This document shows, piece by piece, positions 41,499 through 49,661 of a DNA stretch of 63,568 nt. The stretch's first letter is position 1; each line of letters opens with the position of its first letter. Location: positions 1-63,568 of IMG/VR virus record IMGVR_UViG_3300034064_001787; one strand, given 5' to 3'. Both the position numbers and the translations under genes were made by a program. The notes beneath the pieces were generated by a model, which worked only from the letters and a program-made list of their open reading frames with translations, did not search any database and had not been told where the DNA came from. The DNA comes from a virus.

Positions 41499-41783
41499 AT
41501 GAGCGAAGGAATCCAAACTGAAAAGTCCGGCAGCAGCGCCCCATCTGGTCGCCTGCATCCGATTGTTGTGCCTTGGGTTGGAAAGCTCAGGCATGACCGT
41601 GAAAAGTTCGCTGATTGGGGATGGATCAGAGACGAGGCAGGCGAGTTGATCTTCAAAGTGCCGATTCCACTTTGTCTTTCCGAGGAAGATTTGCAGAAAT
41701 ACCGCCGCGAGAAAATAGACCCGACTCAAGCCCGTGTCGATGCGCTGCTAAATGCTCTCAATGGTCACAACCGCCGATGGTGA
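41499..41783 (+). CDS. Cassette protein, 94 aa, second copy of the duplicated domain
   Basis: Residues 17-91 repeat the C-terminal domain of the gene at 40749. The DNA copies (40944-41165 and 41550-41771) differ at about five positions in 222, so the duplication is recent. A different short N-terminus was joined. Function unknown. Confidence 0.6.
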   Translation: MSEGIQTEKSGSSAPSGRLHPIVVPWVGKLRHDREKFADWGWIRDEAGELIFKVPIPLCLSEEDLQKYRREKIDPTQARVDALLNALNGHNRRW

Positions 41784-41870
41784 TGGACGGCGCGAACCCG
41801 CTCCGCCTACTCACTGACTTCCTCGCCGTTCCATCCACCTACTTGTTCTCTGAATCAGCCCGAAATACCT

Positions 41871-42206
41871 ATGAACTTTGACATCAATACAAACGTCCGC
41901 CTCTTCGATCTTGTGCGCTTCATGCGCTCGAAACTCTACGAAGCGGAACTCATCACCGACCGCGAATACATATGGCTCTGTGCCGAAGCCCCAATGGCTA
42001 AAGGCCAAGGAAGCCCTTCACCACGCCGACTGGAAGACTACGACGAGATCCGTGCGAAGATGAAGCGCATGGAAAGCGCACTGAAAAGCATCGCCGCTCA
42101 CGATGGCCCCGGATTCCCGCATGGGACATGTGCCAAGATCGCCGCCGAAGGCTTGGATTCAGAGAACGCCGAGGCCATCCACGGCGAGAAAGGAGTATCG
42201 AAATGA
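41871..42206 (+). CDS. Cassette protein, 111 aa
   Basis: Helical: NVRLFDLVRFMRSKLYEAEL, ITDREYIWLCAEA, then EIRAKMKRMESALKSIAAHD. The stop overlaps the next ATG. It follows an 87-bp gap in which I see nothing. No family recognised. Confidence 0.6.
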   Translation: MNFDINTNVRLFDLVRFMRSKLYEAELITDREYIWLCAEAPMAKGQGSPSPRRLEDYDEIRAKMKRMESALKSIAAHDGPGFPHGTCAKIAAEGLDSENAEAIHGEKGVSK

Positions 42207-42448
42207 AGAAAGACGATGAACGCCGTTGGATGCGCCGCCTTGTTCGCTGGGGCTGGTTTGCATGTTTTCTTGGTAACTACGAGTGGTATCGACGCCTCTA
42301 CGGAGGGCTTTGGGCGCATGTCCACGTAGAGGAACCTTGCTACTCCTGCATGTGGCTCAACTGCCCTGCGGGTGCTGATGAAAGCTACCGCGAATGGAAC
42401 TGGCGTGGCACTCCCGAGTTCCGCAATTACGATTCAGCGAACAGTTAA
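42203..42448 (+). CDS. Cassette protein rich in Trp and Cys, 81 aa
   Basis: Coupled by ATGA. Contains RRLVRWGWFACFLGNYEWYR and EEPCYSCMWLNCPAGADES; ten Trp in 81 residues is unusual. It is the last gene before the GTCTCC spacer (42492-42533) that opens the second ATPase fragment. Function unknown. Confidence 0.55.
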   Translation: MKKDDERRWMRRLVRWGWFACFLGNYEWYRRLYGGLWAHVHVEEPCYSCMWLNCPAGADESYREWNWRGTPEFRNYDSANS

Positions 42449-42491
42449 TATCCCGAACACAATTCGGTATATCACCAGCCAAACCAGAACA

Positions 42492-42533
42492 CTCCCCCTC
42501 TCCCAGTCTCCTCTTCTCCAAGTCTCCCCACCC
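42492..42533 (+). repeat. Dispersed spacer repeat, GTCTCC family
   Basis: CCCAGTCTCCTCTTCTCC words ending directly at ATG 42535. It lies exactly at the right border of the inserted cassette. Confidence 0.75.
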
Positions 42534-42534
42534 C

Positions 42535-43947
42535 ATGCCCCCCAGCGCCGCCTATCTCATCGCCCTCTACAAGGAGTTCCCCTTCCAGGAAGGCCGCCTC
42601 GATGACCTCCTACGCCGGCACCGTGTCCGCATCCAGGACGGACAGGTCGTTGAGGGAGACCTCAACACCATCCCCGCCGAGCAATGGCCGCGCTCCTTCC
42701 GCGTCCATCTCGCGTTCATGGTCACCCTGGCCGCCACCGCTCTGCTGCCGAAAGGATCCAACCGCCTCGGCTTCGCCTACAACGCCAACGCGCCCCGCTC
42801 CGGGAAGACGCTCCTCGTCCAGTCCGCCATCTGCCCCATCTACGGCTGGACGAGCGGACGCTCCTGGCCCGTGAGCGGGCAGGGGAAGAACCACAGCGAT
42901 GAAGCCGAACTGCGGAAATCTCTCGATGCCATCGCCCTCGAAGGCACTCCCTACATCTTCTTCGACAACATCCGCTGCCAGGTCGAATCCCAAGCCCTCG
43001 AAAGCTACATGACCACGCCCACCTGGAGCGGGCGCTTCATGGGCAGGAACGACAAAACCTTCACTGCCGCGGCCTGCGCCACCATCGCCCTCACTGGGAA
43101 CGGCCTCAAAGCCTCCACCGACAACATGGAGCGCTTTCTCTTCTGTGACCTCTTCGTCGAGGAAGTCGAGGCCACCTCGCGCCCCATCGAAAACGTCATC
43201 GAGCAGCCCTGGATCATGGAGAACCGGGAAGAAATCTTCACCGCCGTCATGGGCCTCATCACCCACTGGGATGCCATGGGTCGCCCACCACCGCCCGCCC
43301 GCGTCCGCCGTGGCTTCGAGACCTTTGGAAACATCATCGGCGGCATCATCTCCGCCGCCGGTTTCGGGGATCTCTTTGAGCGCCGTCCCGACAACGAATC
43401 CTCCGGCAACAGCGCCGACACCGACATGCGCCGCCTAGTCCACCTCATGGTCGAAGCCATCGGCCCCCACCTCACCGATCCACGCCCCCGCCACGAGTTC
43501 ACCTTCGATCACCTCGTGCAGATCTCCTTCCAAGACGGCCTCTTCACCTACTACCTCGAAGGCAAGGAGCAGTTCGATGCCCCCACCCAGACCACCAAGC
43601 TCCACCTCACCAATCAGAGCAATGCCCGCTTTGGTGCCGCCCTGCGCTCCTACGCCCCGGAAAAGAAAGGCCGCACCTGGGAGCTGCCCCACAACAGCCG
43701 CCTACGCCTGCAAAGCAACGGCAACGGCCGCAGCAAGCGCTACATCGCCACCCTGGAGCTCACCCCACGCGGGCGGCTGCATCAGCTCCTCCACTACCAC
43801 GAGATCGGCATCGCCACCTTTGACCAATGGTTGCTTGATCAAGGCTTCCCCGTGCTCTCCGGCACCACCGAGGAGGAGCAGCAGCTCCTCCTCCAGGGCT
43901 GGCCCGCCACCTTGCAGGAACTCAAGGCCAGCATGCCCACGAGTTAG
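42535..43947 (+). CDS. P-loop ATPase/helicase-like protein, 470 aa (C-terminal part of split gene)
   Basis: Walker A in FAYNANAPRSGKTLLVQSA (about residues 80-98), Walker B TPYIFFDNI, and sensor-like ATIALTGNGL are those of the D5/VirE-like superfamily III-type ATPases that work as phage replication helicases. A helical C-terminal domain ends in a winged-helix-like region. It begins abruptly at AAYLIALYKEFPFQEG, where related proteins would have an N-terminal part like that encoded at 40135. It ends by touching the convergent tape measure gene (4-bp overlap). Confidence 0.8.
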   Translation: MPPSAAYLIALYKEFPFQEGRLDDLLRRHRVRIQDGQVVEGDLNTIPAEQWPRSFRVHLAFMVTLAATALLPKGSNRLGFAYNANAPRSGKTLLVQSAICPIYGWTSGRSWPVSGQGKNHSDEAELRKSLDAIALEGTPYIFFDNIRCQVESQALESYMTTPTWSGRFMGRNDKTFTAAACATIALTGNGLKASTDNMERFLFCDLFVEEVEATSRPIENVIEQPWIMENREEIFTAVMGLITHWDAMGRPPPPARVRRGFETFGNIIGGIISAAGFGDLFERRPDNESSGNSADTDMRRLVHLMVEAIGPHLTDPRPRHEFTFDHLVQISFQDGLFTYYLEGKEQFDAPTQTTKLHLTNQSNARFGAALRSYAPEKKGRTWELPHNSRLRLQSNGNGRSKRYIATLELTPRGRLHQLLHYHEIGIATFDQWLLDQGFPVLSGTTEEEQQLLLQGWPATLQELKASMPTS

Positions 43948-46835
43948 TTCAGTCGCTGCGCCGCGCCACCCACGTTCAGGCCTTTCACGGTCTGAATGAG
44001 CTTGTCCAGCCGCTCCACCACTTTCTTCGTATCCGCCCCGGCACTCACCCCGCCGCCGCCGCCGATCCGCTGCAGGCTGTCCACCTGCTGGCCGCGTCCC
44101 ATCAAAGCCTGGAATAACCCGCCTTCACGCTCCAGCTCGCGCCCCATGCGGTTGCGCTGCACTTCGGTGTCGGCTTGTTTCTCCGCCTCGGCTTTAGACA
44201 GGCCGGTTTGATCCATCAATTCCCGCGCGCGGCGGGCCTTCCCCGCGTCTTCTTCGATGCGGGCCGCGTCTTCCTCCAGCTTCCGCGCCTCCGCGCCCCG
44301 CCCGCCCAAACGCGCCGCCTGCGCCTCCAGTTTTTTCTGCGCGGACTGTTGATCTGCCGTGTTTTCCGCCACCGCCAGCGCTTTTTTCAGCGCCAGCATC
44401 CGCTCCTCCGCCTTCAGCGCCTTCAAGCGGTTGCGATAAACCTCATCGTCAATTTCTTTGTAAGAGCGCTGCTGCTCCAGCCTCTCCTTTTCAATGCGGA
44501 GCTGCGCCTCCGCCGCCGCCAAAGCGCCCCGCGTTTCCTCCGTGCCCGCCATCCGCGCCGCTTGGCCAGACTCCGCCACCGCCCGCTCCCGCGCCCGTTT
44601 TTCCTGCTCCGCTTGCGCCCGTGCCGCGATTTCCTGCGGCTTATTCACCAGCGCCTGCTGCAGCTCGCGTTTCAGCCGCTCCACCTCCGCGCTCATGACC
44701 TGTGCGGACGCTGGGGTGATCCCCGCCGCGCCCGCCACATTTTCCAGCATGGCACGTTGCTTCTGCGCCTGCACCAGCGCCCGCTCGGCGGCTTCGATGG
44801 CCGCCGCCCGCTTCTCAGCATCCTCACCGCCTTCCGTCTCGGAGTTTTGCAGCTCCCGCAGCTTCGTTTCTGCTGCGCCGATGCTTTGCACCGCAGCTTG
44901 ATACTTCGCATACAGCGTCAGCTTGGCTTGCATCTTCACGATGGCACTGTCCTGGGCCTCCGCCAGTTGCAGCTCCTGCTGCAGCAGCGCCTGCTCTTCC
45001 GTCCTCAGCGCGTCCATCGCACGGACAGCGGCGTCATATTGCGCGAATGCCGCTTCACTCGGGTTGGCCTTGTAGGCGCTCATCGCCATGTCCATCCGCC
45101 CTGTTTGCTCCGCCTGTTGCGCCTGGTTTTTCATCAGGGCCGTGCCCACCCCCTGCTTGTTCTGCTCAAAGGTTTGGATCTCCAGGTTCTCCTTCACCGC
45201 CGCCGCCCGCTCATTGCCCAGCTTCTCCGCCTCCTTGCGCAGGGAGGCCTCCCGCGCCAGCGGGCTCATCGTCTGCCGATCGGCATCGATCTGCGCCTGA
45301 GTTTCCGCCCGCGCATTGCCCCGGCGGGCCGTCTGGTTTTCCACATAAAACGCGTTTTTCTCCAACGTGTCCCGTGGCAAACTGTCCATCTTCTCCAACT
45401 CACGTTTGAGCCGGATCTGCCGCTCAATCGCCGCCGTGCGCCGGTCGGACTGGCCCGCCCCCGCGGCCGCCGCCTCATCACGGTAAGCCTGCGCCAACTC
45501 ATCCAGCGTGCCTTTGTAAGCCGCAGAAAGCTGGTCCAGCGTTTTCACCGCCTGCCGCTGCGCTTCCAGTTTCGCCAGCAGTGCGTCAGTGGCACCCTCA
45601 TACTCGCGCAGCGCCCGGGCGTTTCCCTGGACCCTGTTGGAATACATCTGCCACAGGGCCGCCGCTGCTGCCAACACCACCACCACCGCCCCCAGCGACC
45701 CCGTGACCAAAGCCTTCGCCGCTCTTCCTAGCAAAGCCAGTGCCTTGGAAAGGTTCGTCAGCGCCCGCCCCGTCAGCGTGGACGCACCCGCCAGCCCCGT
45801 GAGCCACACCACGGCCTTCCCACCCACCGCCGAGCCCGCCAGCGCCACCAGTGCCACCGACAGCGTCCCCACGGCCCGCGTCACAAATTCCAAACCTTGA
45901 GCCACCAACGGCAAACCGGTGACAAACGCCAAAAACCGCGATCCCAACGAGTTGACCACGGAAACCAAGCCCCCCAGGCTGTCCCCCAGGCTGGCCACCA
46001 CAGGCTGCAGGTTCTCCATCGCCTTGATCTGCGCTTGCAGGCTTTCTTTCTGGCCTTCCAGGAAATTCTCACTGAACGCCACCTTCAGTGCGTCCGCCGT
46101 GTCATTGGCCGTCTCCTGCAGGCCTTCAAAGGACTTGCTGGTGTAGCTCATGGTGCCGCTGGAACGGGCCAGCTCGCTTTCCACCACCCGCCACACCTCG
46201 GAAAAGCCCGCGCCGCTCTCTTGCAGCCGCTCCAGCGCCGTGCGGGCCTGCCCAGAGATCACCCCCAGCTCCGCCAGTCGGAACAGCACCTCCCCCACCG
46301 GTCGGCCGGCCGCCAAACCGTCATAGAGACGCCCCACATACACCGCCATGTCTTGAAATCCCACCCCCGCTTGGGAGGCCGCATCGCCGATCATGCGCAT
46401 GGCCGCGGCGTTCGAGAGCGCCCCGCGCGTCAGGCTTTCCAGCGCTCGGTTCCCTTGCAGGATGTCCTGCAGATTGAACGGAGACTCCACCCCAAAGCTG
46501 CGCAGCTCCCGCAACCGCTGCTTGGCCGCATCCAGGCCTTTCAGCAGCACCCGGAGCTGGTTCTGCGCCGTCTCGATCTTCGCCGCCGAGCCCGTGCCCA
46601 TGCTGGCAAAGGCCTTGGTCAAGGCGTAAATCCCCTTCGTGGCCCCGTAGGCCACGCCCACAAACTTACCCATCGGCCCCAGCAGATGCGTGGCGATGGC
46701 CTGCCCCACGCCATTGAGCGCCGCCTCCGCCTTGGAGCCTCCCAAGATCAGCGTGCCCAACGCCGCCGCACCACCTTCTTTCAAAGACTGCGAGTTTGCG
46801 TCGATTCGTTTGCGGATGTTGCCGATGTCAGCCAT
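43944..46835 (-). CDS. Tail tape measure protein, 963 aa
   Basis: Sets tail length and helps DNA pass the membrane. A helical N-terminus with hydrophobic stretches (LVAQGLEFVTRAVGTLSVAL, GAVVVVLAAAAALWQMY) is followed by very long coiled coils from about residue 380 to 930. It is the largest gene of the tail block and follows the tail chaperone-like gene, as in siphophages. ATG 46835 is fixed by GTTGAC at 46850-46855 (14 nt); the GTG two codons upstream does not fit. Confidence 0.9.
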   Translation of the reverse strand: MADIGNIRKRIDANSQSLKEGGAAALGTLILGGSKAEAALNGVGQAIATHLLGPMGKFVGVAYGATKGIYALTKAFASMGTGSAAKIETAQNQLRVLLKGLDAAKQRLRELRSFGVESPFNLQDILQGNRALESLTRGALSNAAAMRMIGDAASQAGVGFQDMAVYVGRLYDGLAAGRPVGEVLFRLAELGVISGQARTALERLQESGAGFSEVWRVVESELARSSGTMSYTSKSFEGLQETANDTADALKVAFSENFLEGQKESLQAQIKAMENLQPVVASLGDSLGGLVSVVNSLGSRFLAFVTGLPLVAQGLEFVTRAVGTLSVALVALAGSAVGGKAVVWLTGLAGASTLTGRALTNLSKALALLGRAAKALVTGSLGAVVVVLAAAAALWQMYSNRVQGNARALREYEGATDALLAKLEAQRQAVKTLDQLSAAYKGTLDELAQAYRDEAAAAGAGQSDRRTAAIERQIRLKRELEKMDSLPRDTLEKNAFYVENQTARRGNARAETQAQIDADRQTMSPLAREASLRKEAEKLGNERAAAVKENLEIQTFEQNKQGVGTALMKNQAQQAEQTGRMDMAMSAYKANPSEAAFAQYDAAVRAMDALRTEEQALLQQELQLAEAQDSAIVKMQAKLTLYAKYQAAVQSIGAAETKLRELQNSETEGGEDAEKRAAAIEAAERALVQAQKQRAMLENVAGAAGITPASAQVMSAEVERLKRELQQALVNKPQEIAARAQAEQEKRARERAVAESGQAARMAGTEETRGALAAAEAQLRIEKERLEQQRSYKEIDDEVYRNRLKALKAEERMLALKKALAVAENTADQQSAQKKLEAQAARLGGRGAEARKLEEDAARIEEDAGKARRARELMDQTGLSKAEAEKQADTEVQRNRMGRELEREGGLFQALMGRGQQVDSLQRIGGGGGVSAGADTKKVVERLDKLIQTVKGLNVGGAAQRLN

Positions 46836-46850
46836 GCCCACCCGCCCGCG

Positions 46851-47525
46851 TCAACAGTTGACGCCGCGCATCTTCCGCATCAGCGCCCAGGCCCGCTCCC
46901 GCGCCTCCTCCACCGGGCACAGTTCCGGCTCGGTGATGGCGCGTGTCTGCCGTGCCTTCTCCATCATCTCCCGGTCGGCCTCAGTCTCGAACTTCCGCCC
47001 GCCCTCGCGGCTGTTGATCGTCTCATACAGCCACCGCGCCAGCCCTGCCGGCCATTCCATGATGATCTGCTCCGCTGGCAGCCCGCACTCCGCCAGCCGC
47101 GTCCACACCTCCAGCAGCGGCGGCGCATCCCGCCGGAAAAACACCCCGCCCGCCCCCTCCTCGGCCTCGCGCTCCAGCATTTCCGGCGCGTGCTCGCAGC
47201 TCTTCAGCCAGGCCCGCAGCACCTCGAAGTGTTTCGGCATGCGCCAGCCGTGGCACAGCACCCGCCACCAGGTGCGTAGCCGCACGCAGCGCCGGGGGCG
47301 TGCCAGCCAGCGTGCCGCCGCCTGTGGATGACGGCGGCAGATTTCCACCACCAGATCCACATCCGGCAGCAGCAGCCGCCCACCGGTCATGATCTCACTG
47401 CCCGCCATGCGCAGCAGTTCGCGGTGCATCAGGCTCAGCGGCCGCAGCTCATGCCCCAGCACGCGCCAGCGCCCCGCCCCCAGCCAAGCCAGCAAACACT
47501 CATCCAGACGTGGAAAGTCATTCAT
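46851..47525 (-). CDS. Probable tail assembly chaperone, 224 aa
   Basis: Sits between the tail tube gene and the tape measure, where siphophages encode the tail assembly chaperone. Arg/Trp/Leu-rich helical sequence, with GGRLLLPDVDLVVEICRRHP and EVWTRLAECGLPAEQIIMEW. No frameshift signal was recognised. Its stop TGA is part of the GTTGAC leader of the tape measure gene. Start has GTTGAC 14 nt upstream (47540-47545). Confidence 0.6.
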   Translation of the reverse strand: MNDFPRLDECLLAWLGAGRWRVLGHELRPLSLMHRELLRMAGSEIMTGGRLLLPDVDLVVEICRRHPQAAARWLARPRRCVRLRTWWRVLCHGWRMPKHFEVLRAWLKSCEHAPEMLEREAEEGAGGVFFRRDAPPLLEVWTRLAECGLPAEQIIMEWPAGLARWLYETINSREGGRKFETEADREMMEKARQTRAITEPELCPVEEARERAWALMRKMRGVNC

Positions 47526-47562
47526 GCCCCGCTCAAACCGTCAACAGCCCACCCCAAACGGA

Positions 47563-47589
47563 AAACGGCGGCCCCCACAGGCCGCCGTT
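47563..47589 (-). terminator. Leftward hairpin, probable weak terminator
   Basis: GGCCGCCGTT with AACGGCGGCC (47564-47573 with 47580-47589), followed on the minus strand by four T and CC. It lies after the tail tube gene and would reduce transcription into the chaperone and tape measure. Confidence 0.65.
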
Positions 47590-47621
47590 CTCTCATGTGT
47601 CACTACCTACGACCCAAAAAA

Positions 47622-48014
47622 TCAAGCCGCGATCGTCGAGCTCGCGCTGCTGGTGATCTGGCTGAAGTTCACCGCCGTGATCGTGCCCGTGCGGAAATCG
47701 TCCTTCTTCACGCCTTTTTCCGCCGTGCGGCAGATATAGACCAGACCGCCATAGTTGAAGGTCTTGCCCTTCGCGGCGACGAACAGCGCGTTGTTGGAAA
47801 TGTAGCCATTCAGCGTCAGGCTCTTCTTACCGCCATCGTCCATGACGTAGGCCACGGTGCGGTTGTAGGCGTCCTTGCCCTCGGCTTCGATCTCCGGCTC
47901 ATCGGAAACGGTGACTTCTTGCGGGGTCAGGCCGACTGTGGCCGCAATCGCCGCCGCCTCCGCGTCAGTGAAACCATATCCGTAACCCGTGTTGCCAAAT
48001 TGTTTGAGAGCCAT
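47622..48014 (-). CDS. Probable major tail tube protein, 130 aa
   Basis: Beta-rich with Ala/Gly/Thr content: TPQEVTVSDEPEIEAEGKDA, KKSLTLNGYISNNALFVAAK, and a C-terminal strand. Position before chaperone and tape measure, with a terminator behind it, fits an abundant tail tube protein. GTTGAC (48032-48037) lies 17 nt before the ATG, with ATC directly before ATG. Confidence 0.65.
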   Translation of the reverse strand: MALKQFGNTGYGYGFTDAEAAAIAATVGLTPQEVTVSDEPEIEAEGKDAYNRTVAYVMDDGGKKSLTLNGYISNNALFVAAKGKTFNYGGLVYICRTAEKGVKKDDFRTGTITAVNFSQITSSASSTIAA

Positions 48015-48027
48015 GATGCCCTCCGCC

Positions 48028-48483
48028 TCATGTCAACACCGCGTCAGGCGTGTTGACCGGGCCGCCCTCCTGTTTTTCCAGCACCCCGCAGCCCACACTC
48101 ATCTCAAACAGCGTGCCCTGTTCCTGCTCAGTATTCGCCGCCGTGCTGCGCTGCATCACAAAGCCGTAGAGCCGCAGCTCATGCGTCTCATCCACCCCCG
48201 GACGCGGCAGCATTTCCAGCGCGTCCCGCACTTCCTGCACCACCTTCGCGTGCTCAAGCCCGCTGCCTTCATCGAGTCCATGTGTCACCAGGATCGCCAC
48301 TGAGACGTAAAAAACACCGCTCTCCGGCGTTGTTTCCCGGGCTTCATCGCACTGCACCACGCCATAAGGCGGGTTTCCTTCGGGGCAGTCCTGGCTGGCA
48401 TGCCACGTCAGCTTAGGCACACGCCCGGTCAGTTCCTCACACAGGCTTTTTTCCAGACGGTATTGAATTGGCAGCAGGCTCAT
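48028..48483 (-). CDS. Probable tail terminator/completion protein, 151 aa
   Basis: Alpha/beta protein with LPIQYRLEKSLCEELTGRVP, GVFYVSVAILVTHGLDEGSG and a C-terminal strand. The position between head-tail joining and tail tube genes fits a gpU-like terminator. GTTGAC (48498-48503) is 14 nt before ATG. Confidence 0.5.
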   Translation of the reverse strand: MSLLPIQYRLEKSLCEELTGRVPKLTWHASQDCPEGNPPYGVVQCDEARETTPESGVFYVSVAILVTHGLDEGSGLEHAKVVQEVRDALEMLPRPGVDETHELRLYGFVMQRSTAANTEQEQGTLFEMSVGCGVLEKQEGGPVNTPDAVLT

Positions 48484-48498
48484 GCCCTGGCCTGCGCG

Positions 48499-48846
48499 TC
48501 AACGCCGCGAGGACAACGCCTCCACCTGCAAGTCCAACCCCGCGCCACCCAGATCCTCCACCACCGTCACTTTGCCCGTGAACGCCCCGCGCTGCACCTT
48601 CAGCCCCTTCAGCGTCAGTGCCGCCTGCTCCGCGTCTGGCACCAGCGCCTGAACCTGTGCCCGGCTCAGATGCACCACGAAGGCGATGCCGCTGTTGCGC
48701 AGGCCCCTCTCGCCCAAAAACGAGCCAGCGGCGGCGGGCGCACCCACCACCGCTGTCACGCGTGCTTCACCCAGAATCAACTCCTCACCCATTTCCGTCT
48801 CCAGAAACGCATCAGAAGCCGCCCAGGCGTCGTCAAAAGCGCCCAT
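48499..48846 (-). CDS. Probable head-tail joining protein, 115 aa
   Basis: Begins with a helix MGAFDDAWAASDAFLETEMG, then beta strands including ALTLKGLKVQRGAFTGKVTV, as in the small head-tail connector proteins of siphophages (lambda FII-like). It starts 3 bp after the stop of the upstream gene and lacks the GTTGAC leader, so coupling is likely. Confidence 0.5.
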   Translation of the reverse strand: MGAFDDAWAASDAFLETEMGEELILGEARVTAVVGAPAAAGSFLGERGLRNSGIAFVVHLSRAQVQALVPDAEQAALTLKGLKVQRGAFTGKVTVVEDLGGAGLDLQVEALSSRR

Positions 48847-48849
48847 GGC

Positions 48850-49296
48850 TTATGGAGTGGTGCCACCTGCCAAGAAGCCCAGCTTGATCTGCGTGGCGGT
48901 GTTCGCCACGCCAGCGATGAGCAGTTTGTCACCGCTGTCCGCAGGCGCGGGTTGCAGCTTGCCTGCCGTGCCAGAAAGCACCAGCACCTGCCCTGCCGCC
49001 ATGACTTCCGTGGTCGTTGCCCCAGTGTCCAGGGCGGTGTCGGTGTTCACCACCGAGAAACGGCAGCCATTGCCCGCGCAAGCGCTGGCCGCGAGGCCTT
49101 CGATGCCCGCGTTGGGAGCCGTGCTGCCGCCGCTGGCCGGAGTGCTGCTGTCCGCGTCGCACTTAAACCACTTGTCCAGCGTGGCATCGCGGTAAACCGC
49201 GTCACCCACGGCGATGGACTCGCCCCCGATCACGGTTTGGACGGCGGCGGAGGAAGACGGTTTGAAATCAGCAGCGGTGAAGACGTAGAGGCCCAT
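48850..49296 (-). CDS. Small capsid-decoration-like protein, 148 aa
   Basis: Gly/Ala/Thr/Ser-rich beta protein: GGESIAVGDAVYRDATLDKW, VLVLSGTAGKLQPAPADSGD and a C-terminal LGFLAGGTTP. It resembles DUF2190-type trimeric head or fibre-tip proteins. The leader is GTTGAC (49314-49319), 17 nt before ATG, with ATT before ATG. Confidence 0.5.
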   Translation of the reverse strand: MGLYVFTAADFKPSSSAAVQTVIGGESIAVGDAVYRDATLDKWFKCDADSSTPASGGSTAPNAGIEGLAASACAGNGCRFSVVNTDTALDTGATTTEVMAAGQVLVLSGTAGKLQPAPADSGDKLLIAGVANTATQIKLGFLAGGTTP

Positions 49297-49319
49297 AATG
49301 CCTCACGCAGGATGTCAAC

Positions 49320-49661
49320 TCACCATTGCCCCATCGGGCACCGGCTCGTCGGCAGCGCATGCTTCGCCGCACTGCAGCCGCAGCCCGGATGCCGGCAGCG
49401 GCCCGTGCCTGCAAAAGCGGCCGCATCCCAGTGCGGACACTCTTGGCAGATGGCTCGGCGCTGGGCGATGAGCTCGGGGTCTGCTTTGGGCGCTCCACTG
49501 GCGATCCATTGGCCGACTTCTTTGGCGGCCCGCACGGCGAGCGTGGGCAGGCCCGGCAGTGGCGCTGGCCAGTGCTCACAGTGCGCGGTCGGATCTCGCG
49601 GGAGGCGGCAGAGCGCCCGCTGCGGACAGCGCATGCAGATGGAAAGATGCGCGGGCTTCAT
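49320..49661 (-). CDS. Cys-rich zinc-ribbon-like tail-region protein, 113 aa
   Basis: Two Cys groups: CMRCPQRALC with a following C, and CQECPHW then CRHPGCGCS, typical of paired zinc ribbons. The ATG overlaps the upstream stop (ATGA). The position among tail genes suggests a structural or assembly role. No family is firmly recognised. Confidence 0.6.
   Translation of the reverse strand: MKPAHLSICMRCPQRALCRLPRDPTAHCEHWPAPLPGLPTLAVRAAKEVGQWIASGAPKADPELIAQRRAICQECPHWDAAAFAGTGRCRHPGCGCSAAKHALPTSRCPMGQW

Noticed and set aside
40681-42534. A self-splicing intron interrupting the ATPase gene
   Set aside because: I could not find group I or II core features or typical borders; the insert is packed with small reading frames.
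44175-45731. A 518-aa plus-strand Leu/Arg-rich frame
   Set aside because: Shadow of the tape measure coiled-coil region.
48850-48860. Direct terminal repeat as a true packaging end
   Set aside because: The only long end repeat is exactly 127 bp at the contig ends, matching a k-mer overlap; no cos or pac site could be recognised.
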